Shown here: positions 1 through 9,543 of the stretch, one piece after another | Layout of the letters: every line of letters begins with the position of its first letter | Position numbering within the stretch: the first letter of the stretch is position 1 | Assembly: GCA_963823435.1 (NCBI GenBank) | Contig: CAWGLN010000013.1 | Span: forward strand, 1-64,000 | Reading direction: 5' to 3' | Origin: CAKZML01 sp963823435 | GTDB lineage: Bacteria; Pseudomonadota; Gammaproteobacteria; Steroidobacterales; BM003 | DNA length: 64,000 nt | Program-made: the position numbers and the translations under genes | Notes under the pieces: model-generated | The model's database searches: none | Seen by the model: only the letters and a program-made list of their open reading frames with translations | Told to the model about the DNA's origin: nothing

Positions 1-1
1 C

Positions 2-827
2 GAGGGGCTCATCTCGCGGATCATCCACTACAACAGCCCGAGCGAGCAGCCCTTTCGTGGAGGCCAATTGCGCCATTTATTCGGAGGGAGTGCTTCACAG
101 CGAGCTGTTCGGCCACGAGAAAGGCGCCTTCACCGGCGCCGTGAAGCAGAAGCGGGGCCGCTTCGAGCTGGCCGACGGCGGGACCATCTTCCTCGACGAG
201 ATCGCCGAGCTCACCCCGGCCACGCAGCTGATGCTTCTCCGGTTCCTCCAGGAGAGGAGGTTCGAGCGGGTGGGGGGAGAGGAGACCCTGGAAGTGGACG
301 TGCGGGTGATCGCCGCCACCAACAAGAACCTCACGGAGAGCATGGAGAAGGGGACTTTCCGCAACGACCTCTACTACCGCCTCAATGTGATACCTCTGTT
401 CATTCCTCCCCTGAGGGAGCGCAGCGAGGACATCCCGCTGCTCGCCACCCGGTTCCTGGAGGAGTGCTCCCGGAAGATGGGGAAGTCCTTCCAGGGCTTC
501 TCCGACGAGGCCCTCCAGACTCTCATGGACTACAGCTGGCCGGGGAACGTCCGCGAGATGGAGAACTCCATCGAGCGCTCGGTGGTCCTCGCCAAGGGGG
601 AGATGATTACCCTCTCGGATTTGCCGCCGAACCTCAAGGAGATTCGCGAGGAGCGCGGCGACATGAAGCTCTCCCTCTACGAGAACGAGCGGCTCTACAT
701 CCTCAAGACCCTGGCAGAGTGCAACTGGAACAAGAAGCTCACTGCGTCGGTCCTGGGCATCAACCGATCGAGCCTCTACAGCAAGCTGAAGAAGTACGAA
801 ATCGACCGGGGGGCATCCCTCAACTGA
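2..827 (+). CDS. Sigma-54-dependent transcriptional activator, C-terminal part (5' truncated)
   Basis: AAA+ ATPase domain plus C-terminal helix-turn-helix of a bacterial enhancer-binding protein that remodels sigma-54 RNA polymerase. The sigma-54 contact loop GAFTGA is intact, followed by Walker B-like FLDEIAEL, the sensor region with RVIAATN, an R-finger-type FRNDLYYRLNV and the WPGNVREMEN motif. A Fis-type helix-turn-helix (LGINRSSLYSKLKK) closes the protein. The start lies before the window. Bases 2-55 read IIHYNSP and the 57-827 frame begins VEANCA, so one extra base near 56 breaks the frame. Followed by kinases and receivers, so the lost N-terminus could be a receiver domain (inference). 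G+C and codon choice differ from the genes after 5.2 kb. Confidence 0.85.
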   Translation, partial: RGSSRGSSTTTARASSPFVEANCAIYSEGVLHSELFGHEKGAFTGAVKQKRGRFELADGGTIFLDEIAELTPATQLMLLRFLQERRFERVGGEETLEVDVRVIAATNKNLTESMEKGTFRNDLYYRLNVIPLFIPPLRERSEDIPLLATRFLEECSRKMGKSFQGFSDEALQTLMDYSWPGNVREMENSIERSVVLAKGEMITLSDLPPNLKEIREERGDMKLSLYENERLYILKTLAECNWNKKLTASVLGINRSSLYSKLKKYEIDRGASLN

Positions 828-894
828 CCGGTCTTTCCCGCTGCGCAGCCGGGTTCGCAAGCCGGCCCGGACCCCGCAGCCTCACGGCAGACGG

Positions 895-2436
895 ATGAAC
901 GAACTGGACCGCGGCACCAGAATCTACATTCTGGCGACGATGGGCGCGGCCCTCGCCGTGGGCTTCACCGTCTTTCCGAACGCACCACTCGATCTCGGCA
1001 GTCAGTTCCTCACCCTGGCCCTGATCGGCGTGATCATGGCCCCCCACTCGGTTCATCTCGGGCTGCGGGTCGAGATGTCGATCTCCCCACCCCTTCATCC
1101 TCGCCACGATGATCCTGATCGGCGAGGCGGAGGCCGTCCTTCTCGCGGCCATCTGTATCTCGAGTCTCTGCGCGTTCCGCAAGCCGCGCATGGCGCTCTA
1201 TCGCGCGCTGTTCAACGTCTCATCCTTCGTCATAACAACGTTTCTGGCGTGCGAGACCTACCTCGCCTTCGGTGGGGACGGGGTCGAGGCTGGCATGGAG
1301 ACCATTCTCGTCGCCCTCATGCTGGCGACGCTCGTTTTCTATCTCGGCAAAGACTACAGCATCGCCGGAGTCGTCGCGCTCGCCAACCGGTTGAACGTCT
1401 TCCGCGCCTGGCACGAGAACTTCTTCGGCTTGGCGCCCTCCTTCCTGGCGGGAGGATCCCTGGCGCTCGGCATGGCCTACTTCCTCGACCGTTTCGGACT
1501 GTATGCCTTCGTCCTGTCGCTGCCGTTCTGCATCCTCATCTACTATGTCTACAAGCTCTACCTCGACAAGCTGGAAGAGAAGCGCCAGCACATCGAAGAC
1601 ATCCAACAAATGAACGCGGACCTCGAGCGCAAGGTGCGGGAGCGCACGCTGGAGCTCGAGATCGTCAACGAGAAGCTGCAGGATCGAATCTCGAGCTGAA
1701 GCGCGCCAGCTCGATGAAAAGCGAATTCCTCGCCAACATGTCTCACGAGCTGCGCACGCCGCTCAACGCCATCATCGGCTTCTCGGAGCTGCTCCTCGAT
1801 CCCGGCTTCGGCGCCCTCGGGGAGGATCAGAAGAGCCATGTCGAGGACATTCTGGGGAGCGGCCGGCACCTGCTCGACCTGATCAACGACATCCTCGATC
1901 TGTCCAAGATCGAGGCGGGCAAGATGCAGCTCAACCGGGAGTGCTTCGATATCGCTCCGGTCGTGGAGGAGGCGATGGCACTGCTTCGCATCGAGGCGGG
2001 CAAGAAGCAGATCGATCTCACCGTCCAGCAATCGATGGGGACTCCGCAGGCTTCTGGCCGATCGCAGCAAGATCAAGCAGGTCATGTACAACCTTCTCAG
2101 CAACGCGGTGAAGTTCACCCCCGCCGAAGGGCCGGGTGTCGGTCACCGTCAGCCGCGAGGATGAGACTTCTCACCGTAGCGGTGGCCGACAGCGGAATCG
2201 GCATCGGCGACCGAGGACCAGGAGCGTATCTTCCAGGCGTTCACCCAGGTGGACGGCTCGTACGCCCGCCAGTATCAGGGAACCGGGCTCGGCCTGGCAC
2301 TGGTGAAGAAGTTCATCGAGATGCATGGTGGCCAGGTGACCTGAACAGCTCCATCAACGTCGGCAGCACGTTCTCGTTCCGAATTCCTCTCCTTCAGCCG
2401 GCCGCGAGACGCGACTCGAGGCCGGCGGCGCATTGA
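895..2436 (+). pseudogene. Membrane sensor histidine kinase, broken by several frameshifts
   Basis: An N-terminal membrane region of hydrophobic stretches (about 895-1560) leads into a coiled coil with ERKVRERT, then a HisKA domain with H-box SHELRTPLNAIIGF near 1742. The ATPase domain has the N-box MYNLLSNAVKF (about 2084), G1 DSGIGI (about 2188) and G2 GTGLGLALVKKF (about 2279). These pieces lie in at least two frames (895-1080, 1109-1699, 1700-2040, about 2040-2150, 2160-2215, 2220-2340, 2340-2436). Every expected kinase motif is present, so the ancestral gene was a full sensor kinase. The breaks may be sequence error or decay. It would autophosphorylate on the H-box histidine; its signal is unknown. 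Confidence 0.7.
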
Positions 2437-2583
2437 CCCGTCGACCGGCAGCGCTCATCCACCGCCAGCGACGTCGCCCGACGACGGCGAGCGCATGTGA
2501 TGGTGGCGAGCGCGGCGAGGGACGACGAAGGGTGAACCGGGGCACGCGTGAGGCTCGCGCCCGACGATACGGGAGAGCTGATC

Positions 2584-2949
2584 ATGGTGGTCGAGGATAA
2601 TCCGTCGAGCATGCGGTTGTTCGCCAGCCTGCTTCGTGCCGGCGGGTTCGCGTAGTGGAGAAGACACGGCGAGGAGGCCCTGGACGCGCTCGCAACGGTG
2701 ACGCCTCGACTCATTCTGATGGATATTCAGCTTCCCGGAATGGACGGTCTCGACGTCGCCCGCGCTCTCCGCGACGACCCCGCCCGGAATCGGATCCCGA
2801 TCGTCGCTCTGACCGCGCACGCCATGCAGGGAGACGAGTATCGCGCCCGCGAAGCGGGCTGCTCGGGATATATCACCAAGCCGATCGAGTCGGCTCGGTT
2901 CCCGACTCAGATTGCGGCGTTTCTCAAGGACGCGGCCGATGGTCGCTGA
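2584..2949 (+). pseudogene. Stand-alone response-regulator receiver domain, frameshifted
   Basis: Starts MVVEDNPSSMRLFASLLR with the acidic pocket residues. After a frame break near 2655 it continues in the 2698 frame with LILMDIQLPGMDGLDVAR (phospho-acceptor Asp in MDIQ), VALTAHAMQGDE and the Lys of GYITKPIE. That is one complete CheY-like fold with no output domain. It sits between two kinases, which suggests a phosphorelay or hybrid-kinase tail. It may originally have been the C-terminal receiver of the preceding kinase, since only 150 bases separate them. Exact start uncertain. Confidence 0.65.
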
Positions 2950-2984
2950 TTCCGACGCGGCGCTGCGGCGCCTGGGAGGAGCAA

Positions 2985-4269
2985 ATGCAGGAGGAGCGGA
3001 ACAACGGCACGGCCACCATCATGGTCGTCGACGACGATCAGCGGAACGTACGGCTGATGGAGTCGATCCTGAGGTCGAACGGATACCGGGTGACGAAGGC
3101 TTTCGATGGGGAAGAGGCGAGACAGAGCATCGAGACGGAATCGCCCGATCTCGTTCTTCTCGATGTGATGATGCCGAAGATGAGCGGCTTCGAGCTGTGC
3201 CGCCTGTTGCGGGACCGCTACGAGACGCGGCTTCTTCCGGTCATCATGATCACGGCGCTCAATTCTCTCGAGGACAAGGTGCGGGCCCTCGAGACCGGGG
3301 CCGACGATTTCCTCAGCAAGCCGATCAACAAGACGGAACTGCTCGCCAAGGTACGGTCCATCCTGCGGGTCAAGTCGCTGCAGGACGAAGTCGAACGCCA
3401 GCGCATCGCCCTCGAGAACACCAACCGCCAGCTGCTCACCATGCAGCAGTTCAAGGAGTCGGTGACCCAGATGGTGGTTCACGATCTGAAGAACCCGCTC
3501 GCCGGCATCATGGGGAACATCCAGCTGATGCAGCTGCAGAAGGCGCAGATGACACCGGAGCGACAGGACGAGCTGCATCGAGCGCACCCTCGAGAGCGGA
3601 CGGCAGATGACCCGCCTGATCCTGAACATCCTCGACGTCGGGAAGATGGAAGAACAGAAGATGCCGCTCAAGCTCGAGGTGATCGCCTTCCACGACATCG
3701 TGGCGGAAAATCTGAACGACACCAGGAGCATGTGTGCCCGCGATGGAATCCGGATGGACAACAGGGTCGATCCCGGGCTCCGCCAGGTCGAGGCCGATCC
3801 CGTGCTGCTCAGCACGTATCGTGGCGAATCTTCTCAACAACGCCATCAAGCACACGCCCGAGGGGGGCCGCGTGACGCTGACGGCGCGGTCGAGGGTGTC
3901 GACCTGGTGTTTTCCATCTCCGATACGGGAGAGGGGATCCCGGAGGATCTTCAGGCGCACGTGTTCGAAAAATTCGTCGGCGGTAACGGAGAAAACATGC
4001 ACCGGCGCCTGCACGATTCGGGCCTCGGCCTGGCATTCTGCAGGCTGGCGGTCCAGCACCATCGAGGCCGGATTTGGCTGCGCAGCCATCCTGGTGAAGG
4101 CACGACGGTGTGCGTGGCACTGCCGCTACGGAGGTCCGAAGCCGGGGAGCGCGCCGGCGGCGAGGCGGAGGGTAGCTCGCCGGATCCCGGGCCGCTTGAC
4201 GATACCGTGATCGGGACCTATCTTCCACCCGAAGTCGGATCTCGACCGATGGAGGATCTGTGTCGTTAG
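2985..4269 (+). pseudogene. Receiver-histidine kinase hybrid, frameshifted in the kinase part
   Basis: Residues 1-125 form a receiver domain (MVVDDDQRNVRLMES, Asp in LVLLDVMMPKMSG, Lys in FLSKPINK). A helical linker follows, then a HisKA H-box MVVHDLKNPLAGIMGN. The kinase part then changes frame: about 3607-3825 (ILNILDVGKMEEQKMP), about 3825-3895 in the 3734 frame (N-box VANLLNNAIKHTPEGG), and 3895-4269 back in the 3607 frame (SISDTGEGIP and GLGLAFCRLAVQHH). All four ATP-lid motifs are present, so this looks like a complete gene with about three indels. Receiver-first hybrids of this type often couple to other kinases (family knowledge). It overlaps the next gene by about 10 bases. Confidence 0.7.
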
Positions 4270-5081
4270 CGGCCAACATGCCCCAGGAATCAGAGGGCAG
4301 CGGCGAATACTGCTCACCTCCTCAACTGGCGGAGCAGCTACGCAACCTCTTTCTCGAGGAGCGGAGCGGGTGTCTGACTCTGTCGCGAAGCGGCGTCGAG
4401 AAGCGCATCATCATGGACCGGGGGATGATCGTTGCGGCCAGCTCGTCTCTCGAGGACGAGACGCTGCCGGCATTCCTGGCCGGTCGCGAGATCATCTCCG
4501 CGGATTCCGCGCAGGCCGCTGAAGGGGCTCAACGACCGGCTGGCGGCCGAGGCGCTCATGAAACGCCGGCAGGTCAGCCATGACGTTCTGCAGAACAACG
4601 TCCGTGACCTGGCCTTTCAGATCCTCTCCAACGTCTTCCGCTGGGATGAGATGGCATTCCGCTTCGACGAGGGTCCGATTCCGGTCTGGCCGGTGGAGAG
4701 CAACGTTCTCGTCAGCTTCGAGCTGATCATTCGCGCCATGCGTTCGATGGCCGGGTTTGCTGAGCTGCGCGGTGCGCTGCTGCGTCAGGAGCGGACGATC
4801 CGGTTTTCGGAGCAGGTGTACTTCCCGTTCGATCGTCTCACCCTTTCTCCATCGAAGGCTATATCGTTTCCCGCATCGACGGCGCCACCAAGATGCGGGA
4901 CATTCTGGCCCAGGTGCCGGAAAGCGAGGAGCGTGCAGCGGGCCGTTTCCTGTTCGGTCTCCTCATTCTCGGACTGGCGCAATTCCAGCCGCCGATCGGC
5001 CCGGGAATGCTGCGGGTCGCCGATTCGGCCGTGTTCTGCCCCTGGGGCTGCAAGACCATGCCTGCGGCACTACCTCCCTGA
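4260..5081 (+). pseudogene. DUF4388/PatA-like protein, frameshifted; end unclear
   Basis: The first segment (GTG at 4260 or ATG at 4278) has the pattern of DUF4388 domains: LAEQLRNLFLEERSGCLTLSRSG then KRIIMDRGMIVAASSSL. The frame changes near 4510, continuing with VLQNNVRDLAFQILSNVFRW and FELIIRAMRSM, and again near 4850 with a segment starting MRDILAQVPESEERA. Such proteins accompany two-component and gliding/Mgl systems in deltaproteobacteria and acidobacteria-like genomes (family knowledge). The 3' end is not convincing. The reading frame loses similarity around 5040-5081, which is also where the sequence character changes. Confidence 0.5.
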
Positions 5082-5288
5082 CGCTGGACTCATGATGAAG
5101 TCAGCAGATATCCTCAAGCCCAATTTGGAACACGCCCAGACGAAAGTGCAATGCATCGGGCATGACATCACCACAATCATCGCGGGAGCTCCGGGGCCCG
5201 TGCGATTTATCGAAACCCAGAAACCGGCTCTCAGCTTGTCCGGTCGTCAAAACCGACTTTATTGGCAGGCGCGAACCGAGGTACAGAC
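5082..5288. other. Probable junction between two sequence types
   Basis: About 200 bases with no supported gene. Codon style, frameshift density and gene content change here, from fragmented signalling genes to intact gammaproteobacterial genes. An open frame runs into it from the left but shows no family likeness. No repeat or insertion-sequence end was seen at the boundary. Confidence 0.4.
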
Positions 5289-5804
5289 ATGAACTATTGT
5301 AGCGACTGCGGTGGGCCCATCGTCCTTGAAGTACCCAGGGGCGATAGCTTCCAACGCCATGTGTGCTCCACCTGCGGGATTATTCATTACAAGAACCCGC
5401 TGGTGGTGGTGGGCTGTGTTCCCGAGTGGGAGGGCAAGCTGCTGCTGTGCAAACGCGCCATCGAGCCGCGTCTTGGCTATTGGACGGCGCCGGCAGGCTT
5501 CATGGAACTGGGAGAAACCCTGGAGGAAGGCGCCGCCAGGGAGACCCTGGAAGAAGCCTGCGCCCGGGTCGAAATCGGCAGCATGCTGGCAACTGTCTCG
5601 GTGCGCCATACCAACCAGGTCCACATCATGTATCGGGCCAGGCTACTGGACGGGATGTTCGAGGCCGGGGCGGAAAGCCTGGAGGTGCGTCTGTTCAGCC
5701 CCGAAGAAATACCCTGGCAGGACATCGCGTTTCGCAGTATTACCTTCTCGCTGAAAAAGTGGTTGGATGACCCGCAGGGCGGCGTCCACTGCACATCAAT
5801 TTAG
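5289..5804 (+). CDS. NUDIX hydrolase with N-terminal zinc ribbon
   Basis: A 171-residue NUDIX pyrophosphohydrolase. Residues 4-30 form a zinc ribbon (CSDC ... CSTC) as in NudC and ADP-ribose-type hydrolases. The NUDIX box begins GFMELGETLEEGAA and ends RETLEEA, with the catalytic glutamates present. The terminal Gly of the box is Ala, a tolerated change. Substrate is not deducible; nucleoside-diphosphate sugars or NADH-like dinucleotides are typical for this ribbon-containing group. Start ATG at 5289, because upstream codons have no family likeness. It is the first intact gene after the change of sequence character and lies 117 bases ahead of the ferredoxin gene. Confidence 0.9.
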   Translation: MNYCSDCGGPIVLEVPRGDSFQRHVCSTCGIIHYKNPLVVVGCVPEWEGKLLLCKRAIEPRLGYWTAPAGFMELGETLEEGAARETLEEACARVEIGSMLATVSVRHTNQVHIMYRARLLDGMFEAGAESLEVRLFSPEEIPWQDIAFRSITFSLKKWLDDPQGGVHCTSI

Positions 5805-5921
5805 CGAGGCGGCAGACCCGGACACTGTTCGTGCCGCGCGGGGCGTGGCAGAATAACGCCTGTCTCAGAACCTGCGGTCCATGGCGGCATGGACTTCCGA
5901 AGAAACTGGCTGGAGTGATAC

Positions 5922-6245
5922 ATGACGTTCGTTGTTACCGAGCAGTGCATCAAGTGCAAATACACAGACTGCGTGGAGGTCTGCCCGGTGGATTGTTTCC
6001 ACGAGGGCCCGAACTTCCTCGTTATTGATCCGGACGAATGCATTGATTGCACCTTGTGCGAGCCAGAGTGCCCGGTGGAGGCGATTTACGCCGACGATGA
6101 ACTGCCCGAGGGCCAGGAGGCGTTCGTCGAGATCAATGCCCGCCTGGCCAAGATGTGGCCGGTGATCGCCGAAATGAAAGCGGCGCCGGCAGACGCCGAC
6201 GAATGGCAGAACAAGCCCGGGAAGATAGACCTGCTGGAAGAATAA
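5922..6245 (+). CDS. fdxA: 7Fe ferredoxin (FdxA type)
   Basis: A 107-residue ferredoxin with one [3Fe-4S] and one [4Fe-4S] cluster. The first cluster motif is C-IKCKYTDC-VEVCPVDCF, where the usual four-cysteine pattern is altered; the second is CIDCTLCEPECPVEAI. Length and the C-terminal ~45-residue tail match the FdxA family of proteobacteria, soluble low-potential electron carriers. Start ATG 5922 preceded by a GGAG-like site at about 5912. Convergent with dsbC; the two share the hairpin at 6266-6290. Confidence 0.95.
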   Translation: MTFVVTEQCIKCKYTDCVEVCPVDCFHEGPNFLVIDPDECIDCTLCEPECPVEAIYADDELPEGQEAFVEINARLAKMWPVIAEMKAAPADADEWQNKPGKIDLLEE

Positions 6246-6265
6246 GCCTGTCCGGAAACTTACCG

Positions 6266-6291
6266 AAAAGCCGGCCTCTGGCCGGCTTTTT
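6266..6291. terminator. Bidirectional rho-independent terminator between fdxA and dsbC
   Basis: A perfect 11-bp stem (AAAAGCCGGCC / GGCCGGCTTTT) with a 3-base loop (TCT). It has a T-run on the plus strand and an A-run on the left, so it can end both convergent genes. Confidence 0.92.
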
Positions 6292-6302
6292 ACCGGTGTT
6301 CG

Positions 6303-7056
6303 CTAGTGGGCGCCTGGTTCGCTTGAGGCAACCCTCTGCAGGCTACCGGCCAGGTCCAACGGCGCCAGGTAGCCGCCCAGGTAGTCTCCACGTTCACTGA
6401 GAATCGTGGGCGTGCCCTGGAGACCAAGAGTTTCGCCAAGTTCGAACTGTGCAGTTACAGCCGAGGCATCGCAGGCCCGAATCGGAAATTCAAGATCGCC
6501 TTTGGCCGCCGTCAGCGCCGCCTTGCGATCCGCGGCGCACCAGACATCGGCAGCCTTGCGCCATGCATCGGTGCCGGCGACCCCCGCGCGGAAATAACAG
6601 GTAACGCACTTCGATACCCAGCTCATTGACGCGCTTGATGTTCCGGTGAAAGGCACGGCAGTAGCCGCAATCAATATCGGTGAACACAGTGACGGTATAC
6701 CGGCGCTTGGCCGGATCCTCGGGTGAAAAAACGATCATGTCCGCCGGATCCAGCACGCTGAGCAAGCGGTAGCGCGCGCCCACCCTGCGCGCCTCGGTCA
6801 GATTCAATCCGGCCTCAAGGTCGATCACTTCACCCTTGATCAGATAACGGCCGTCGTTCGACACATAGGCGACCTGGGATCCAAGGGTGAGTTCATACAG
6901 GCCCTGGACCGGGCTGTCATGCACGTCGCCCTCTTCTATACCCGGGAATTCTGCCGCGAGTTCCGCGCGGCTCATGGGCTCCCCGGCCTGCAGGGCCTGA
7001 CCATACAGCAGCCAGGCTGTGGCAAGAACGGTTAACAAAAAGCTGGGCTTGAACAT
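6303..7056 (-). CDS. dsbC: Thiol:disulfide interchange protein DsbC, one frameshift
   Basis: Periplasmic disulfide isomerase. From ATG at 7056 there is a signal peptide (MFKPSFLLTVLATAWLLYG ... ALQAG), an N-terminal dimerisation region with SPVQGLYELTLG, and a thioredoxin fold with the active site DCGYC. The frame breaks near 6581-6585 in a run of five G (minus strand), consistent with one extra G. The remainder in the other frame holds WCAADRKAAL and RACDASA, which carry the structural second cysteine pair, then GTPTILSERG with the cis-Pro loop and a normal C-terminus. Works with DsbD in the family. It lies just downstream of xerD on the same strand, an order common in gammaproteobacteria. 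Confidence 0.9.
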
Positions 7057-7195
7057 GGCTACACCGCTAACTGGCAATGAGAGAACTGACGCAAGGGCAA
7101 CCAGACTTCAAGAAGTCCGGTTCACGCGAGTAGGGGATTCTAGCAAAACCGGGCGGCAGGACCGGCGCTTTCGAGCGCTAGGCCGTTTTACGGCG

Positions 7196-8135
7196 TCACC
7201 CTCGGGGGTGGTGCTGGGAGTGCAGCTCTTTCATGCGCTCACGGGCCACATGGGTGTAGATCTGGGTGGTGGACAAATCACTGTGACCCAGCAACATCTG
7301 CACTACCCGCAAATCGGCACCGTGGTTGAGCAGGTGGGTGGCAAAGGCGTGCCTCAGGGTATGCGGCGACAAATTGCCTTCCACACCGGCCTTCGCCGCG
7401 TAGCGCTTGATGATGTGCCAAAACGCCTGGCGGGTCATGCTGTCACCCCTGCGGGTGGGAAACAGGTATTCGGTCTGACGTTCCAGCAGTATCTCCCCAC
7501 GGGGTCCGGCACAGAACCGCTCAATCCAGTCCAGGGCTTCCTCGCCCATGGGTATCAGGCGTTCGCGGTCACCCTTGCCGGTAACCCGCATCACGCCCTG
7601 ATTCAGAGTTGATCTGGCTGATGCGCAAATTGATTAACTCGGACACACGCAGTCCTGCGGCATACAGCACCTCCAGCATGGTCCGGTCACGGTGACCAAG
7701 TGGGTCGGTGGTATCCGGCGCCGACAACAGGGCTTCTACCTGGGCCTCGGTCAGGGACTTGGGCAAGGAGCGGCCTATCTTTGGCATTTCGATCTGGGAG
7801 GTCGGATCCTCGCTGATAATGCGCTCGCGCACCAGGTAGCGATAGAACCGGCGAAGACTGGAAAGCTGCCTGGCGGTGGATCGGGGGCGGCCACCGGTCT
7901 CAACCCGGTGGGCAATGTAAGCGAGCAAGTCGGCGCGGGTTGCCTTTTGCAGGGTCACGTCTCTTTTGTCCAGCCACACCGACAGCGCCTTCAGGTCGGC
8001 CTTGTAGGCCGAAAGCGTATTGGCTGAGAGCCCGCGCTCCATCCATATCGCATCAAGAAAGGTGTCTATGCTCACCTCCGCCACCGGTTCTGAATCCGGG
8101 GAAGCGTCGCGTAACTGTGCTGAAATACTTGTCAT
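7196..8135 (-). CDS. xerD: Tyrosine recombinase XerD, one frameshift
   Basis: Chromosome-dimer resolution recombinase acting with XerC at dif. Start ATG 8135 (MTSISAQLRD). The N-terminal SAM-like domain includes RGLSANTLSAYKADL and the catalytic domain starts near LTEAQVEALL. The active site is complete: Arg in GLRVSEL, Lys in TGKGDRER, HTLRH (His and Arg), GH of LLGHSDLSTTQ, and nucleophile Tyr in IYTHVA. The frame breaks near 7607, where one surplus base follows SQIN. Identity as XerD rather than XerC rests on the C-terminal ...HGADLRVVQMLLGH and ...HHPRG. The 139 bases between xerD and dsbC have no evident promoter. Confidence 0.93.
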
Positions 8136-8467
8136 TATTGCAAATCCTTGGCGATTACACCCGTAATGGGTCCTAATCTTCATGGTCGATGGCGACCGGG
8201 CAACTGGACCGGGACCTGTGGGACACGCGGCAATCCGCGGTTGTACCGCCGTTATTGACTGTGCGACGAAGTATGGGATGGTGTTCCGCAACAGGACGTG
8301 ATGGGCATCACATAACGCCCGGCGCGTTAACATAACTGTGGAACAAGTCACAAAAGACGCCTGTTTTCCGGCCTGACACACCGGTCTTTTTGCCTCCACA
8401 TGCGGGCGGGCCTTGCACTGGAGGACGGAATTGGCAATGCTCGCCACACCTTGGCAGACGATCAGTT
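8136..8467. other. Divergent intergenic region, xerD / acyltransferase
   Basis: About 330 bases between two divergent genes. No small gene, tRNA or repeat was recognised, though it must hold both promoters. A weak inverted pair (ACACCGGTCTTTTTG near 8379) is not convincing as a terminator. Confidence 0.5.
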
Positions 8468-9213
8468 ATGAATTTTCTTAGACGTTGTTTACATATTCTC
8501 TGGGGCATTTACGCGTTGCTGGTGTTTTCCTTGCTGGCATTGGTACTGATCCTGGCAGTGGCGCTTATCCCCTCGCACGCGACTTGCAGACGCATGGTTC
8601 ACTGGATTTCTCGTTTGATCCTGTTGCTGGCCGGTATTCCGCTGGAAGTTCGCCACCTGGACCGCCTGCCCGAAGGGCCCTGTGTGATCGTGGCCAATCA
8701 CGCCAGTTACCTTGACGGGCCGCTGATTGCAGCAGCCTTGCCGCCCATATTCAGTTTCGTTATCAAGCAGGAAATCCGGAAAATACCCGGTGCCCACCTC
8801 CTGCTTCGACGCGTGGGTCACATTTTGTGGAACGTTCAGACCGCAAGAAAAGCGCGGCAGACGCCCGCCGGATATTGAACTCGGCGAAAGACGGGCAGGC
8901 CCTGGCCTTTTTTGCGGAAGGAACATTCCAGCGCGAGCCAGGCTTGATGCGATTTCGCATGGGTGCATTTTCCACTGCCGTCAGGGCGGATTTCCCGGTG
9001 GTTCCCATGGTAATCCGTGGCGCCAGAAACATTCTGCCGAGTGGCAGTTGGCTGCCACGTCCGGGCAAGCTGGAAGTGATCATTCAGCTGCCCCTGAGGG
9101 TTAATCAACTGGCCGCCAATCCGACCCTGGAACTGGTGGCGGCCACGCGGGCGCAGATGATGCGTGAACTGGGTGAGCCAGACCTGGCCCCCGAAACCAC
9201 CGCTACCGTTTAG
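8468..9213 (+). CDS. 1-acyl-sn-glycerol-3-phosphate acyltransferase (PlsC family), one frameshift
   Basis: Membrane acyltransferase that adds the second acyl chain in phospholipid synthesis, or a PlsC-like paralogue. It has an N-terminal membrane helix (residues 8-32), catalytic NHASYLDG (NHxxxxD) near residue 78, and the substrate block FAEGTFQ. The frame breaks at about 8824 in a TTTT run, where one T appears to be missing. The joined reading is RRVGHIFVERSDR, as expected for the family. Total about 248 residues, a normal length. Start ATG 8468. Confidence 0.88.
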
Positions 9214-9220
9214 GACCGCC

Positions 9221-9532
9221 AGGGAGCTCTGATTTGCTCTGGGCGAAGTAGATTGTGAGCGAAAGGTTCAGATTCAAGGCGCCAATCGCACGGAATAGCC
9301 CGCTATTGCGAAGATTGGCAACGCAGAAGCTGGGCCTTTTAGCCGCACGATACGAGTGCACGAGTGAATGGAAGAGGCGCCGGGGAGCCTCTGATTTATT
9401 CTGGACGAAGTAGATTGTGAGCGAAAAGGTTCAGATTCAAGGCGCCAATGCACGGAATAGCCCGCTATTGCGAAGATTGGCAACGCAGAAGCTGGAGCCT
9501 TTTAGCCGCACGATGCGAGTGCACGAGTGAAT
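9221..9532. repeat. Two tandem copies of a ~150-bp intergenic repeat
   Basis: Copy A is 9221-9370 and copy B 9382-9532, almost identical. Both carry GAAGTAGATTGTGAGCGAAA, then ATTCAAGGCGCCAAT, GCGAAGATTGGCAACGCAG, TTTTAGCCGCACGA and GTGCACGAGTGAAT. The unit is bounded by imperfect inverted ends: GGGAGCCTCTGATT on the left of copy B and AATCAGAGACTCCC on its right. A diverged third copy lies at about 50480-50620. The stretch has no coding potential. This looks like a MITE-like or structured intergenic element. Confidence 0.8.
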
Positions 9533-9543
9533 CAGAGACTCCC

